Below, in pieces: positions 44,002 to 54,944 of a DNA stretch of 64,000 bases. Under the pieces are notes generated by a model. It saw nothing but the letters and a program-made list of their open reading frames with translations. It was not told where the DNA came from and did no database searches. The position numbers and the translations under genes were made by a program. The first letter of the stretch is position 1; each line of letters starts with the position of its first letter. This stretch comes from Escallonia rubra (taxonomy: Eukaryota > Streptophyta > Magnoliopsida > Escalloniales > Escalloniaceae), in the NCBI GenBank assembly GCA_033065855.1, contig JAVXUO010002104.1, positions 1-64,000 on the forward strand. The letters run 5' to 3'.

Positions 44002-46539
44002 ATGGCAGGCAAGGATACTAGCGTTGGAGCATCCGGAGTGGCCGAAGAGAATGCGGTCGTGGTCGAGCGTGGGCGAGATCCATTACCACCCGCCGGTGGG
44101 AAGAAGGGTGGTCGAGGCCAAAGTAAGTCTAGTGATGCACTTGCTTCGTTGGATGGCCGAACGGGTCGCTTGGAGATTGCTATGGGTGATGTCAAAGATC
44201 ACGTGGGAATGGTCGAGCAAAATCTACAGACGTTGGAGGATCACGTCTTAGAAGAGCTCGACTCGCTCAAGAGGGCGGTGGGCGCCCAAGACGAGCTACG
44301 TGAAAGGTTCACGGAGTTGTTCAATAGTTTGCAAGAACAACTCGATGTGGTGAAGGCTAGCGTGGAGGAGACGAGGCAAGACGCGGCGATGTGCAAGAGA
44401 GCTATCGCGGGTGGAGCGATTGCCACTCCTAGTCCAAGGGTGGACACGCCAAAGCCAAAGGAGTTCGGAGGCAAGCGGGATGCCAAGGAGCTCGACAACT
44501 ACATATGGCACATGGAGCAATATTTCGAAGGTGCTAGCATCACGGATGAGAAGACAAAGGTAAGAACTGCGACTCTCTATCTTACGGATACCGCAACTCT
44601 ATGGTGGCGTAGAAAGCATTGCGAGATAGAAAAGGGGTTGTACACCATAGATACGTGGGAAGTGTTCAAAAGGGAGATCAAAAAGCAATTCTATCCGGAG
44701 AATGTAGCCTACGAAGCAAGAAGGAAGATGAAGGAATTGAGGCATAAGCGTAACATAAGCGAATATGTGAAGGAGTTTACTACACTTATGCTTCATATTC
44801 CGAATATGGCGGAGGAAGATCTTCTATTCAACTTCGTCGACGGCCTCCAAAGTTGGGCCAAGAAGGAACTTCAACGCCGGGGCGTGAAGGATGTCGATGA
44901 AGCCATAGCAATGGCGGAGTCGTTGACGGAGTACGATCGAGGTGGTGAATCTTCAGAGCCAAAGTGGGAAGATGAAGCTTTGGAAGGCGACCACGCCAAT
45001 GGTGGGGGAGAGAGCCCTAAGGCGTGGCACAAAGGGGACAAGCACGCTAGCACGAACAAGTCCGAGGGCCGTGGCAAGCTAGAGGAAAAGCGAGTCAAGA
45101 ACAAGCCCAAGGACGGATGCTTCTTTTGCGGAGGGCCGCATTGGGCAAAGGATTGTCGGCGACAAGGCAAGTTGGCTGCCTTAGTCAAGGAGAAGGACGA
45201 GGAGAAGGCCGAACGTGAGTCGGTACGCATAGGCTCAATCCAAGTCCTTAACGCGCTCCAAAGGAAGAATGTGCCGCAAGTCCCGATGGGTGAGGGACAA
45301 GCTTCTAAGAGCGAGGGGTTGCTCTACATGGAAGCGAAGTTGAATGGGAAGCTCGCTCATGTGTTAGTGGATACGGGGGCGACTCACAACTTCATCACGA
45401 TGGGAGAGGCCGAACGGTTGGGCCTCAACGTGGTTGACGGGGGAGGTTGGCTAAAACCCGTCAATGCGGAAGCGAAGCCCCTACAAGGCATGGTTCGAAG
45501 GGTCGAAATATGCCTTGGCAAGTGGAAGGGGTTCGTGAATTTCTCTGTCGCGCGGATGGATGATTTCAAGGTGGTGTTAGGCCTTGATTTCTTGCGACAG
45601 GTGAATGCTCTTGTGTCACCGTACAACAACGCGATGTGCATAATGGAGCGAGGCGCGGCTTGTGTGGTGCCATTGCTCGGGGGAACATCAAGCACCATGA
45701 CTTCTATGCGGCTATCGGGTATGCGACTAGTGCAAGAAGTCGAAAGGGAGGAAGCCAAGAAGAGTGGGGGCACTTACTTGGCGAGTCTCAAGGTTGAAGA
45801 TCGTGTTGTGCTGCACGAGTTTGAGAAGCGGCAACCACCTAGGAGGAAGGTGGGCGATCAAGGCAAGCTTGACCGGGGGGCCAAGCCACAAAACGTGGTA
45901 CCATGTGGGATGGCGCCACCAAAGGAGGAAAAGTTGTCGACTACTTCGAAGGCAAAGGGGGAGATCGTCAAGCTAATCAAGGAGGGCCTACAACGCGATC
46001 CCTTAGCCAAGGAGTTGCTACATCTTGTGAAGAGTGGGAAGACCCAACGATATCGGGTGAAAGGAGACCTACTCTACACAAAGGATGGACGAGTGTACGT
46101 GCCAAAGTGGAGAGACCTAAGGAAAATGGTCATACGAGGGAGTCACGACACTCAGTCGACGGTGCATCCGGGGCATCGACGGACATATGCCTTGGTGACT
46201 ACGGCATACTTTTGGCCTCAAATGAAGAAGGAGGTGCAAATGTGTGTCAAGACTTGTCATGTGTGCCGACAAGTCAAGGGAGAGAGTCAAGCCGAGGAGG
46301 CTAAACTCTTAGATGCATCGCAAGTTTTGCATGACTTGCAAAGGCGTGAGGCCGAGTACGTGCTTGGGGATAGGCTTGAACAAGGACGGAATGTTCCACC
46401 GAAGCAGCACTACTTGGTCAAGTGGAAGGGATTGTCGGAGCATGAAGCGACTTGGGAATTGGCGGAAGAGCTCGGACAGTTCGAAGATCTCGTGGATCGC
46501 TATCACGAGGAAGTTGCGACGAGGGCGTCGCGCAATTAG
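44002..46539 (+). CDS. Fused gag-protease-integrase finger-chromodomain protein, 845 aa, no RT
   Basis: The start is the first ATG (44002), 50 bp after the LTR. Residues 50-130 are heptad-rich and probably coiled coil. The gag core follows from about residue 150 (KPKEFGGKRDAKELDNYIWH, TLYLTDTATLWWRRKH, FYPENVAYEARRKMKELRH). The CCHC knuckle CFFCGGPHWAKDC is at 373-385. The aspartic protease motif VDTGATHNFIT is near 456-466, with VVLGLDFL further on. At about 700-760 comes the integrase HHCC finger (HPGHRRTYALV, CVKTCHVCRQVK). Sequence then jumps to a chromodomain at about 780-835 (EYVLGDRLEQ, HYLVKWKGLSEHEATWELAEE). The usual RT, RNase H and D-D-E core, about 700-800 residues, are absent, yet the frame is open from end to end. 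It probably makes particles and could be mobilised by an autonomous relative; the chromodomain may still steer targeting. Confidence 0.9.
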   Translation: MAGKDTSVGASGVAEENAVVVERGRDPLPPAGGKKGGRGQSKSSDALASLDGRTGRLEIAMGDVKDHVGMVEQNLQTLEDHVLEELDSLKRAVGAQDELRERFTELFNSLQEQLDVVKASVEETRQDAAMCKRAIAGGAIATPSPRVDTPKPKEFGGKRDAKELDNYIWHMEQYFEGASITDEKTKVRTATLYLTDTATLWWRRKHCEIEKGLYTIDTWEVFKREIKKQFYPENVAYEARRKMKELRHKRNISEYVKEFTTLMLHIPNMAEEDLLFNFVDGLQSWAKKELQRRGVKDVDEAIAMAESLTEYDRGGESSEPKWEDEALEGDHANGGGESPKAWHKGDKHASTNKSEGRGKLEEKRVKNKPKDGCFFCGGPHWAKDCRRQGKLAALVKEKDEEKAERESVRIGSIQVLNALQRKNVPQVPMGEGQASKSEGLLYMEAKLNGKLAHVLVDTGATHNFITMGEAERLGLNVVDGGGWLKPVNAEAKPLQGMVRRVEICLGKWKGFVNFSVARMDDFKVVLGLDFLRQVNALVSPYNNAMCIMERGAACVVPLLGGTSSTMTSMRLSGMRLVQEVEREEAKKSGGTYLASLKVEDRVVLHEFEKRQPPRRKVGDQGKLDRGAKPQNVVPCGMAPPKEEKLSTTSKAKGEIVKLIKEGLQRDPLAKELLHLVKSGKTQRYRVKGDLLYTKDGRVYVPKWRDLRKMVIRGSHDTQSTVHPGHRRTYALVTTAYFWPQMKKEVQMCVKTCHVCRQVKGESQAEEAKLLDASQVLHDLQRREAEYVLGDRLEQGRNVPPKQHYLVKWKGLSEHEATWELAEELGQFEDLVDRYHEEVATRASRN

Positions 46540-46550
46540 GTGGGGGAGAA
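46537..46550 (+). promoter_or_regulatory. Polypurine tract of the chromovirus derivative
   Basis: The purine-rich GGTGGGGGAGAA abuts the 3' LTR and overlaps the end of the stop codon region of the ORF. Confidence 0.8.
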
Positions 46551-47048
46551 TGTCCCGCACTTTTTATATGGAGGCTGATTTTTAAAGGTTACGCCATGCG
46601 GGCGCTCATTAGGCGCTTATGGGACGCTTCGTGGACGCTTACTTGGCAATTAGGTGGCAAGGCTTCCGGAAGGTTGAACATGTGTAACATGTTTAACATA
46701 TGTAACATGTGTGAATATTCTAAAGTAGGAAAGTACTCTAGAATTCTAGAAGCATAATAGGATCCGTAGGATCGAATGTATCTCCACCGTTCGTTGAGGA
46801 GGTGGACTAGTATAAATAGGTGAGGCCTCACTTGGCCAAAGTATCCAAGACACATCCAATACATCTTTGTATTCAAGCTCTCTCCAAGTAGTCTATTGGG
46901 AATCCTTTCCCCAACCTCTTGTGTTCCGCTGCATATTTGTTTCCAACTTCGCCCAGCTCTACGGTTAGGCTGACTTAGCCGAGCAAGCGGGGGCTTGATC
47001 TAGCTAAGTGCCGCACGGTTTCGGCTTAGGGAAGTTCGGTCCGTGACA
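46551..47048 (+). repeat. 3' LTR of the chromovirus derivative
   Basis: 498 bp, no difference seen from the 5' LTR; the offset between the copies is a constant 3,097 bp. Confidence 0.95.
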
Positions 47049-47529
47049 TTAGGCTATTAATCGAACTTTACAATCGTGAAGTTTTGGTAAGAGCCATTTC
47101 TAAAGTTAGAATCTTTGGAACCACTTCCTTCCCTTCCCACGTTTGTTGTCCCGAGCCAAGAAGGCGCCACGACGAGCACGTGTGTGTAGGAAGGCCGATG
47201 CTTAAAATCAAATTTAAACGAACCTATATCACCAAGCAGTGCTAATAATGAACTCATGACGTGGTGTGGTATTTTTCGATACTAGATTATGTTCAAGGAT
47301 CCAATTCATTAAAAACGAAAAAAGTTCTACTACTTATGTGATTCCAGCCCTAATAGAATGTAACACTGTTGATGATTCTCGTGTCTTTGATGCATGTGCG
47401 GTCAAGGAATGCCAAGCCAAGAATATTGACGTGTATTTGTGTATTGTTTGGTTTATCGATCGGATCTTGTTTGCTATAATGAACTTCCACTTGGTTTGTC
47501 ACATGTTTTTTGCTAAAATGAATATCTAA
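47049..47529. other. Spacer between chromovirus LTR and Helitron H4
   Basis: About 480 bp. An open frame (47266-47525) is not recognisable. No feature is supported. Confidence 0.45.
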
Positions 47530-50500
47530 TCTATATAATATATAATAAGCGAAGCGAGAAAGATATTGATAGCTTCTTTAATTTGCGCGACACATCATCG
47601 CTTCTTTATATGACACGTCATCATATTCTTATTTTAAAATTAATTAACTTCTATAAAAGTAAGTCTTTTTTAATTTAAAAGTAATTTTAATCATTCTAAA
47701 ACTCAACCTAATCAACATACTAATCTATTAAGAGTTCTTTTTGATAATTATGTCCTTAAAATTCGAAAAATAATTTTAATCATTCTAAAACTCTACATTA
47801 TCATTATACTAACTTATTAGGAGTTAATATTGACTATTATATCTTTAAATCTACTATCTAATATGAATATAATAACTCATATATATAAAAAACGAAAATA
47901 ATACTTTCGATTTAGAAGAAAAAAATTAATTTAAAAACTAATTCTAATCATTTTAAAACTCTACCTAATCAATATACTAATCTATTAAGACTTAATTTTG
48001 ACAATTATGTCCTTAAAAGTGTTTTCTAAAATGAAAATTAAAATTCATAGACCCAAAAAATGACTTATGAGATTTAGAATAAAAAACATGATCAATCATT
48101 CTAAAATTCTACCTAATCTATTAAGGCTTCTTTCTAACAACTATGTCCTTAAAATTCAAAACTAATTCTATTTATTCTAAAACTTAACCTTATCATTATA
48201 TTAACTTATTAGGACTTAACATTGACAATTGTATCTTTAAAACTACTCTCTAATATAAATATAAAAATTCATATATGTAAGAAAACGAAAATAATAATTT
48301 TGATTTAGAAAAAAAAATAATGTTACAATTAAGATTAAACAACTTACGAGACTTAGAAAAAAAATGATCTAAACATAATTTTGATAGGTGCCTTTCAATT
48401 TAAATTTGATTAATTTTGTAAGAATAATAGGAGTTGTATAATTTAAAATTTAATTCTAAATATTTTAGAACTCAACTTAATCCATACACTAACATATTAT
48501 GACTTAATTTTAACTATTGTATTTTTTTTTTTTTTTTTTAATGTGAATATAAAAATTCATATATAGTATAATGATGAAAATAACATATTAGATCTAGAAG
48601 GGGAAAAAATTACGTTCTAATTAAGTCAAATGTTCTATATATAACACACACACACACACACACATAAGATAGTCATCTTTAATAATGTGATCTATAGATT
48701 TAATAAACGAATTATAAGTAAGTATTTTTAAATAAGACCTCGCGACCACCAAACTGATTATATCCCATATTTAAGAATTTAGAAAACAAATCAAACTCTT
48801 TACTACGATTTATTGTTGAAAAATTCGTGGTATAATTGTCGCGATATTTGTAAACCTTATAAATATCAATTGTAAAACATTTAAACTCTATGCTACAGAC
48901 ATATTTACGTATTAGGCTCTGATTTTGACTATTAAAACCTTGATTAGATTGTTATGCAATTCTTGTGTAATATTTGCATACGCATACATATTTGCTTTGG
49001 TTCCTTTGAACTGTAAGTTGAAACAAAAATGAGTAAATTGTGTTACAGAACTGCCTGATGATGTAAAAAAAAAAAAAAACTTAAAGAACGCAAAAATCTA
49101 GCCATGACATTGTAACACAATTTACTTATTATTCTTTAAACTTACAGTTCAGAGGAACTAAAGCAAACATATATACCTAGCAAATATTCTGCAACAATTG
49201 CATGACCATTTAATTAATCAAGACTATAATTTTAGAAGTGTATGAGACGAAAAAATATTCTACTGGATATCATGTTTGTATCTTAATAAATTGGTAATTT
49301 TTTTGAAGCAATGATTCATGAAAAAGATAAGATCGAACCTTGACATTTACGATTCCAAAGATTAAGAACTCTTAACCTAACTTTTGAAGCTAAGATACTT
49401 GATTTTGAGATGTTACATGTTGAACCACTAAAAGAGCTTAATAAATATAGTCTTAACAAGTTACTTGAAACTTTTACAAATGAAGTATTAAAAAATTCTT
49501 ACTAACAATTATAGTTTTAGTAAAAGTATAAGATAATCTCTTTTTGTTTCTAGAATGTGGTATGCATTGATACACTTTTTGTAACTTTTAAAAATATTTT
49601 ATTAATTTACTCGAACTAGATTCAGGATCCCAAATTATAATATCTAATAAATGAGGCGAGAAATGCAATTATAGCTCATGACACGTCTTTGCATTGTGTT
49701 TCTAATATAATAAGAGTTATAAAAACTAAGCTTAAACATATTAATGTTACGAAAGATCTCCAAACATTACTTTGAACAGATTCTTAATTTTGCAATTAAT
49801 TAAATCGGCAAATATAGTAAACATTTAAATAATAAGCCTTATGCAATTCGAAAAAACAATTCGAAAACATTCAAAATGTTCTAATAACCAATATAGTAAA
49901 CTATTATGACTTTATTTAAATATTATATATCGAAAGCTCTCTAGCATGAAATATTAACCTGCAAAACAAAAATTACTTTAAATATTTAATAAGAAAAAAT
50001 AGGTACTATTTCAAATTCATATCTAAGTTTCCCGTAAATTCAAATATGAATATAACTAAATATGTTGGTTAAAAGTTTTGGTCAATAATTTCCTTACTCT
50101 AATGTTTTGCGCTATCCTATTTTGTCACAATGGTTAAATGCATATTTACCATAATATGCAGATTCTATACGAGATAAATTAAATAAATAGTGTAAATTTA
50201 AAACATTAATTATGTGAGCATTTCTTAAATTCAACTAATTTTATGTTGGAAAAGTTTTGAACCAATTTTTTTCTATGGTACTTTTATTGTGAGTAATTAA
50301 ACTCTTAAGCATTATAAATTCTATATTAGCATAATACCATTTATGATTTTATGTTAACTTTTATACTTTTGAATAGAATTACATATAAAATCTAAAAAGA
50401 TATTAGTTATGTTGTGATGAATGTAAATTAAAACTTAAATTAAAAACCTTATTATCTCTGAAGAGAAATCTTGCTTAGTAAGCATGCTTATTGTATACTT

Positions 50501-51168
50501 TGTGAAATCTTGGTTAAATTTTATTCAACAATTTCCTTACTACGAGGTTTTTGAGCTATCCTATGTAGTCATGTTAGTTAAACTTATATAATTACCTCAT
50601 GCAGTGATTACTATATTCTCTGTATACTTTGTTGGTAGATTACATTTGCTTTTGAAAGTGGCACATCATCCTTACTTAATTAGTTTATGCTATAAACAAA
50701 TATATGGACCAAATTCTTCTCTATCAAAATTAAACTAATATGTAATTAACGTTATGGGTAACGCATTCAAGGTACAAATTATTTTTAAAAAGTTCTTAGA
50801 AAATAATAAAAATGTCTTGAGCAATAGCAAATTGATCTCAATATGTTCTCTGCATATATTTATCAGTAGAGAATTTACTTTTACTTTTTTGTTTATTAAG
50901 TGAACTTTTAATTTTTGTTCATCTACATAATTACCAAATCAGAATTAAGACATATGCACAAGGACATTGTTTAATGATATTTCACCATAAGGATTAATTT
51001 ATTTTATTACAAGAGAGTTCAAGACAAAAATTAAAGTAACCATCTTTGATGAAATAACCATAATAAAATAATAAAATTATGCAATATATTTTATTATGCA
51101 TTTCAAAACTACAAAAATAAATTAATATTAATAAACAGTCCCGTGCTTGGCACGGGATTCTGGGCTAG
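47530..51168 (+). mobile_element. Non-autonomous Helitron H4, 3.6 kb
   Basis: The 5' end TCTATATAATATATAATAAG is followed by CGAAGCGAG. The 3' end CTAG (51165-51168) lies 8 bp after the perfect hairpin CCCGTGCTTGGCACGGG (51140-51156; 7-bp arms). Flanking bases are A (47529) and T (51169), as expected for Helitron insertion without target duplication. Its terminal sequence and much of the 3' kilobase match H1 (2331-4749) inverted. The 5' part holds degenerate repeats with ATCATTCTAAAACTC and CTAATCTATTAAGA (about 47690-48500), a T-run (about 48520-48540) and a CA microsatellite (about 48644-48664). There is no Rep/helicase gene. Confidence 0.8.
51140..51156 (+). other. 3' terminal hairpin of Helitron H4
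   Basis: CCCGTGC, loop TTG, GCACGGG, followed after 8 bases by the CTAG terminus. The equivalent hairpins of H2 (4762-4779) and H3 (8356-8374) have different arm sequences, so these are distinct families or subfamilies. Confidence 0.85.
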
Positions 51169-54100
51169 TTAATAATTAAGTTTACAGACCAAAACCGTTT
51201 TCATGCATATTAATTAACTGTGTGAACAAACTTAAACACCGAATATCCATATGAAATTGGACTATGTACATGGTGAAATATCCGATTACTTTTCTCAATG
51301 CACTCCAATCTACATCTGTATGTCGGTCCTAAGCCCCAATGTACTTTGAATTGGTATGTCAGTTTAACAAAATATTAGACGAAAGGGGAACAACTCCTAA
51401 CCTATTATTAATAGTGAATTTTAGAGCAAAATGTTATGTGGGCTCTCATGAAGGGGAAAGAAAAAAACTTCATATGATGTGTAGTTCAGAAAGCACATAA
51501 CGAAGTACATATGTAAACTTAATATCAAGAAATAGAGCGGCTATATTGCTTGACTAAGATAAAAATAAAAATAAAAAATTATGTGATAGTAGAGATTGAA
51601 TTAAAATTTTACGGTGAAGGTAATTATTTCTGCTAAAAGTATAACTTTTTTCTATTATTTAAAAGTAGCATTAAACCCGGTAAGTGTGCAAAAAACACAA
51701 CGTGGTTCTATTATTATTGTGGTTCGTATAGATTATTCATAATTTTTAGTTGCCTGTTGAATAGACAACAAGTAGTTTGACATGTGCTACTTAACTGGCA
51801 AATGGTTCATACATAGCATACTAAAAAAGCGACAATCTTCCATGTTCTCTCAAGAATCATTAGTATTAGTCTTTAAAAAAATCAAAATTATTTCATTAAG
51901 ACCTAAAAAGAAGCACAAGGGTTTCGAGTTGAGATTCATCGTTCCAAATTTCCCTAAAGTTATTTTCCGCCCCTCCCGAGGTGGTAATATCGTAAATTGA
52001 CTTGACCAAAAAGGGTGGGATGCTACCTGTTGGTGCATAATTAGTGAAGGATGATTTGGACTCAACACCTTTGCCTGAGAGAGGAAACTGGAAAGCTTCA
52101 TCCCTGTAAAGCACTTGTTTAATGCTACTTTTTGGGCTCAGTGGAAAGGAAAAGAGCCCCATATGCAGCTGTGACTGCAAGGTTGGCTTGCTTTCAAAAC
52201 ATCTTTTTGACTTTTAATTTGCACGTGTAACCTTTTTGGCTGGATAACGATATAGAGGTCACAACGTGACCCATGTGGTGTGAACATTAGTAGAGTTCAA
52301 CAACAATGTTTGTAGCATGATACGTTATAAGGAGTAATTGGCATTCGCCTCGCCATTATTAGGGAGTAAAGCGTATTATACATGAGGGTACGTTTGCCAT
52401 CCACTCACCATTGTTTGGAAGAGGAGATTTGAATCAAGAGCTGGAACACAACGGAGCCGTGAAGAAATAGCAAGAGAAAAAGTTACGAGAAAGAGAAAAC
52501 TCGAAGAATCGATGAACCATAATTAAGTTACTATTGCGTTATGAAAGCTAAAATATGCATCACGAGAAAGCAAATTGTTATGTACTCGATCACTAGTATA
52601 GAGTGAAGATCAAGCATCAATTTGGCTAGATCATAAGATGGAGCATTTCCAGTTTTCCACTAGAATTTTAAGGCATTTTGAGTTTTTAGTCATCAAGTTT
52701 CAACGAGAATAGCATGTTTCATTTTTTTCTTTTTTCTTTTTCCTTTTTTTTTTTGGTGGGTCGGGGGTGTTGAGCATATTTTCTTCCGTAACCAATAAAA
52801 ATTATTATTGGACATCAGATAACACTACGTACAACAGTGTTGGTTGCCTTTTTCAACAAAGTATCCTTAAATGCTTGTTCCTATCATGGAATCTTATTAG
52901 CATGAACCACTTCAAAATCGGGGATCTTTTATTTAGATGTAAAGAAGCCAATAACAGCTACGTGATTGTCCTCTTGTTCTCATATGCGTGAACCACTAGA
53001 CGTTATACTAATCAAGCTGATAGGAGTGAGAGGCATCAATCATTTGAGCTAAGCTAATACTGGTACGTTGTGGAATATATGAAGTAAGTGAAGGTCGTGT
53101 AACAAAGCTAAATTCTTAAACGTTCGACCACACATTGTCCAAACGATGCCTGATGCATGCAATGGTTTTCCGGAATGGGAAAATGGTCCGTCCTTACTTT
53201 TGTACCATCCACATAAAAAGAAGAGCTTTGTACCTTGTGAAATCTGTGAACCAGCTGATGTTCTTACTGTTATCTTTCAATATCTCCGTGTACACTATTT
53301 TGTTCCTTTGTCTGATTGTGATCTTAGTATCTCATAAGGTCCTTCATCATTTTGTGCCAAAGCACTTACTGATTTTCTTAAAGATGAGAAAATTAAAATC
53401 ACACCTTGTGAACTGAAGTTGTAAGTTTTTACATGAAAAAATCAATAAACTACCGAACTGAGAGAGCCAAAAAAAAACCAAGAAAGAAAGAAAGACATTT
53501 TCCAGAGTCGCTTGACGACCTTCTTTAGAGCTTTGTCTAAAGAACCAAGCTCGATATATGCATGATAAACGAATAGACAAGCCAATTGTAGGTTAAGTTT
53601 GCCTAACATCAATACCCGAGTTAGGAAAAGTTAACTCATGCCAGATTTCGGTCGAGTATATTAACGAACTCAAATATCAGGTGATCGAGCAGCGAAGAAG
53701 ACTCCACCCTTTTGAAGGAGTGTGGCAAATAGTGCTGTCAGGATAAGGTTCGCAAGGGCTTTTGGAGCAACAAGTTTGATGAGTTATAAGACCATATCCA
53801 AGGCAATCATCCCACAAGAAAACTCGATTCTCTCCAACTTATCAACAAGTATACCAAGAAATTTTTTCTCTCACAAGAAGCATCCATGCATCTGCACATT
53901 CGGGAAGAAGAAATTGCTACCTTCTCAGCCCAAGGATGATAAATCTACTGTCGTCTAGCATGAAGAATCTTGCCGAAAGAGAGTCTTCTGCCATCAAATT
54001 TTCAAATCCAATGCCTCAGAGATATAATACCTGAGAATTTCTAGGCCACCCACATCAGTAGGGAAAAAGAGAATTCATTCAGTATCAGGATCAGCCCCGA

Positions 54101-54443
54101 ATTTAACAATTGTCTATTACCTGGTTTGAAGGCATTAATAAGCTAAGAGGTATGCTTTGTGAAACATAATTAACATACTTCCGAGAAGATAACTTCACAA
54201 CATTGGCCAGGAGATCCCTTTGCCAACCTTAACTCCAACTTCCACTAAATTATGAAAGATCATATCATTTCCAGTAGCCTATAAGCACAGTGAGTCATCA
54301 CCATTAGCTTATAAGCATATTAGAAGCAGTAACTGCTCTACACTACTGATAAGATGCTATAGAAGTATACAGATAACTAAAATGTGAAAACGTAGACAAT
54401 GGAAATGCTACCTCTAGGTGCAAAGATCATTGTACGTGGTTCA
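51169..54443. other. Intergenic DNA, no gene supported
   Basis: AT-rich. Minus strand 51896-52180 is open (LFSFPLSPKSSIKQVLY, EAFQFPLSGKGVE) and could be an old exon, but I do not recognise it. A pyrimidine/T-run lies at 52718-52755. About 53600-54000 is slightly less AT-rich and may be a gene relic, again unidentified. The stretch ends at the copia target site. Confidence 0.45.
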
Positions 54444-54448
54444 GCATT

Positions 54449-54944
54449 TGTTAATAAATTGGGTCCCATTATCCGTCCACTAACAGATAGTGTGTATTTG
54501 TTAGTCTGGATAATTACAGTTAATTAGAGGATATTTATCTCCTAAATATTTGAGATAAATACAATATTTATCTTCTAAGTGTTTGAAGTAAATACATCTT
54601 TATCTCCTAAGAGTTTGAGATAAAGTCAGTCTCTAATTGTATCTTTATATAAAGGTTAGAGATATCTCAATAAATTACAAGTCATAGACTACAAGTGACA
54701 GACAATGAGTCACAAGACAATCCCTCTCTCTATAGCGCTCTCTCTAGAGCAATCACCAAGCTCTAGGAGTTGGATCGTGGACGACGAACTCGACCCTCGT
54801 AGCCGTTACGGTACCTGCGAAAAAGGGCAAGCGTGTTGGAGGCTGGTAACAACAAGGATCCTACGTCGAAATTTTCGGAGACTTCGTACGGTATGTTTCC
54901 GAACCCATTACGTTATGTGGTAAGCGCATTTGATCGTTTCAACA
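54449..54944 (+). repeat. 5' LTR of the copia element
   Basis: 496 bp. It carries three or four internal repeats of a TATTTATCTCCTAA then GTTTGAGATAAATAC unit (54529-54622) and a TATATAAAG box at about 54646-54654. Confidence 0.93.

Larger units (their letters stand above)
43454..47048 (+). mobile_element. Non-autonomous chromovirus (Ty3/gypsy) derivative, 3,595 bp
   Basis: Two 498-bp LTRs (TGTCCCGCAC...CCGTGACA), a tRNA-iMet-type primer-binding site (TGGTATCAGAGC, 43954), one long open frame and a polypurine tract (GGTGGGGGAGAA) directly before the 3' LTR. The frame keeps gag, protease, the integrase zinc finger and a C-terminal chromodomain but has lost RT, RNase H and the integrase core. 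The LTRs look identical throughout, which implies a very recent insertion. The flanks are CTTAT (left) and TTAGG (right), so a perfect 5-bp target duplication is not seen. Confidence 0.9.

Noticed and set aside
51896-52180. Possible exon on the minus strand
   Set aside because: Open for 94 codons but I recognise no family and see no partner exons or clear splice sites, so it is noted only within the intergenic entry.
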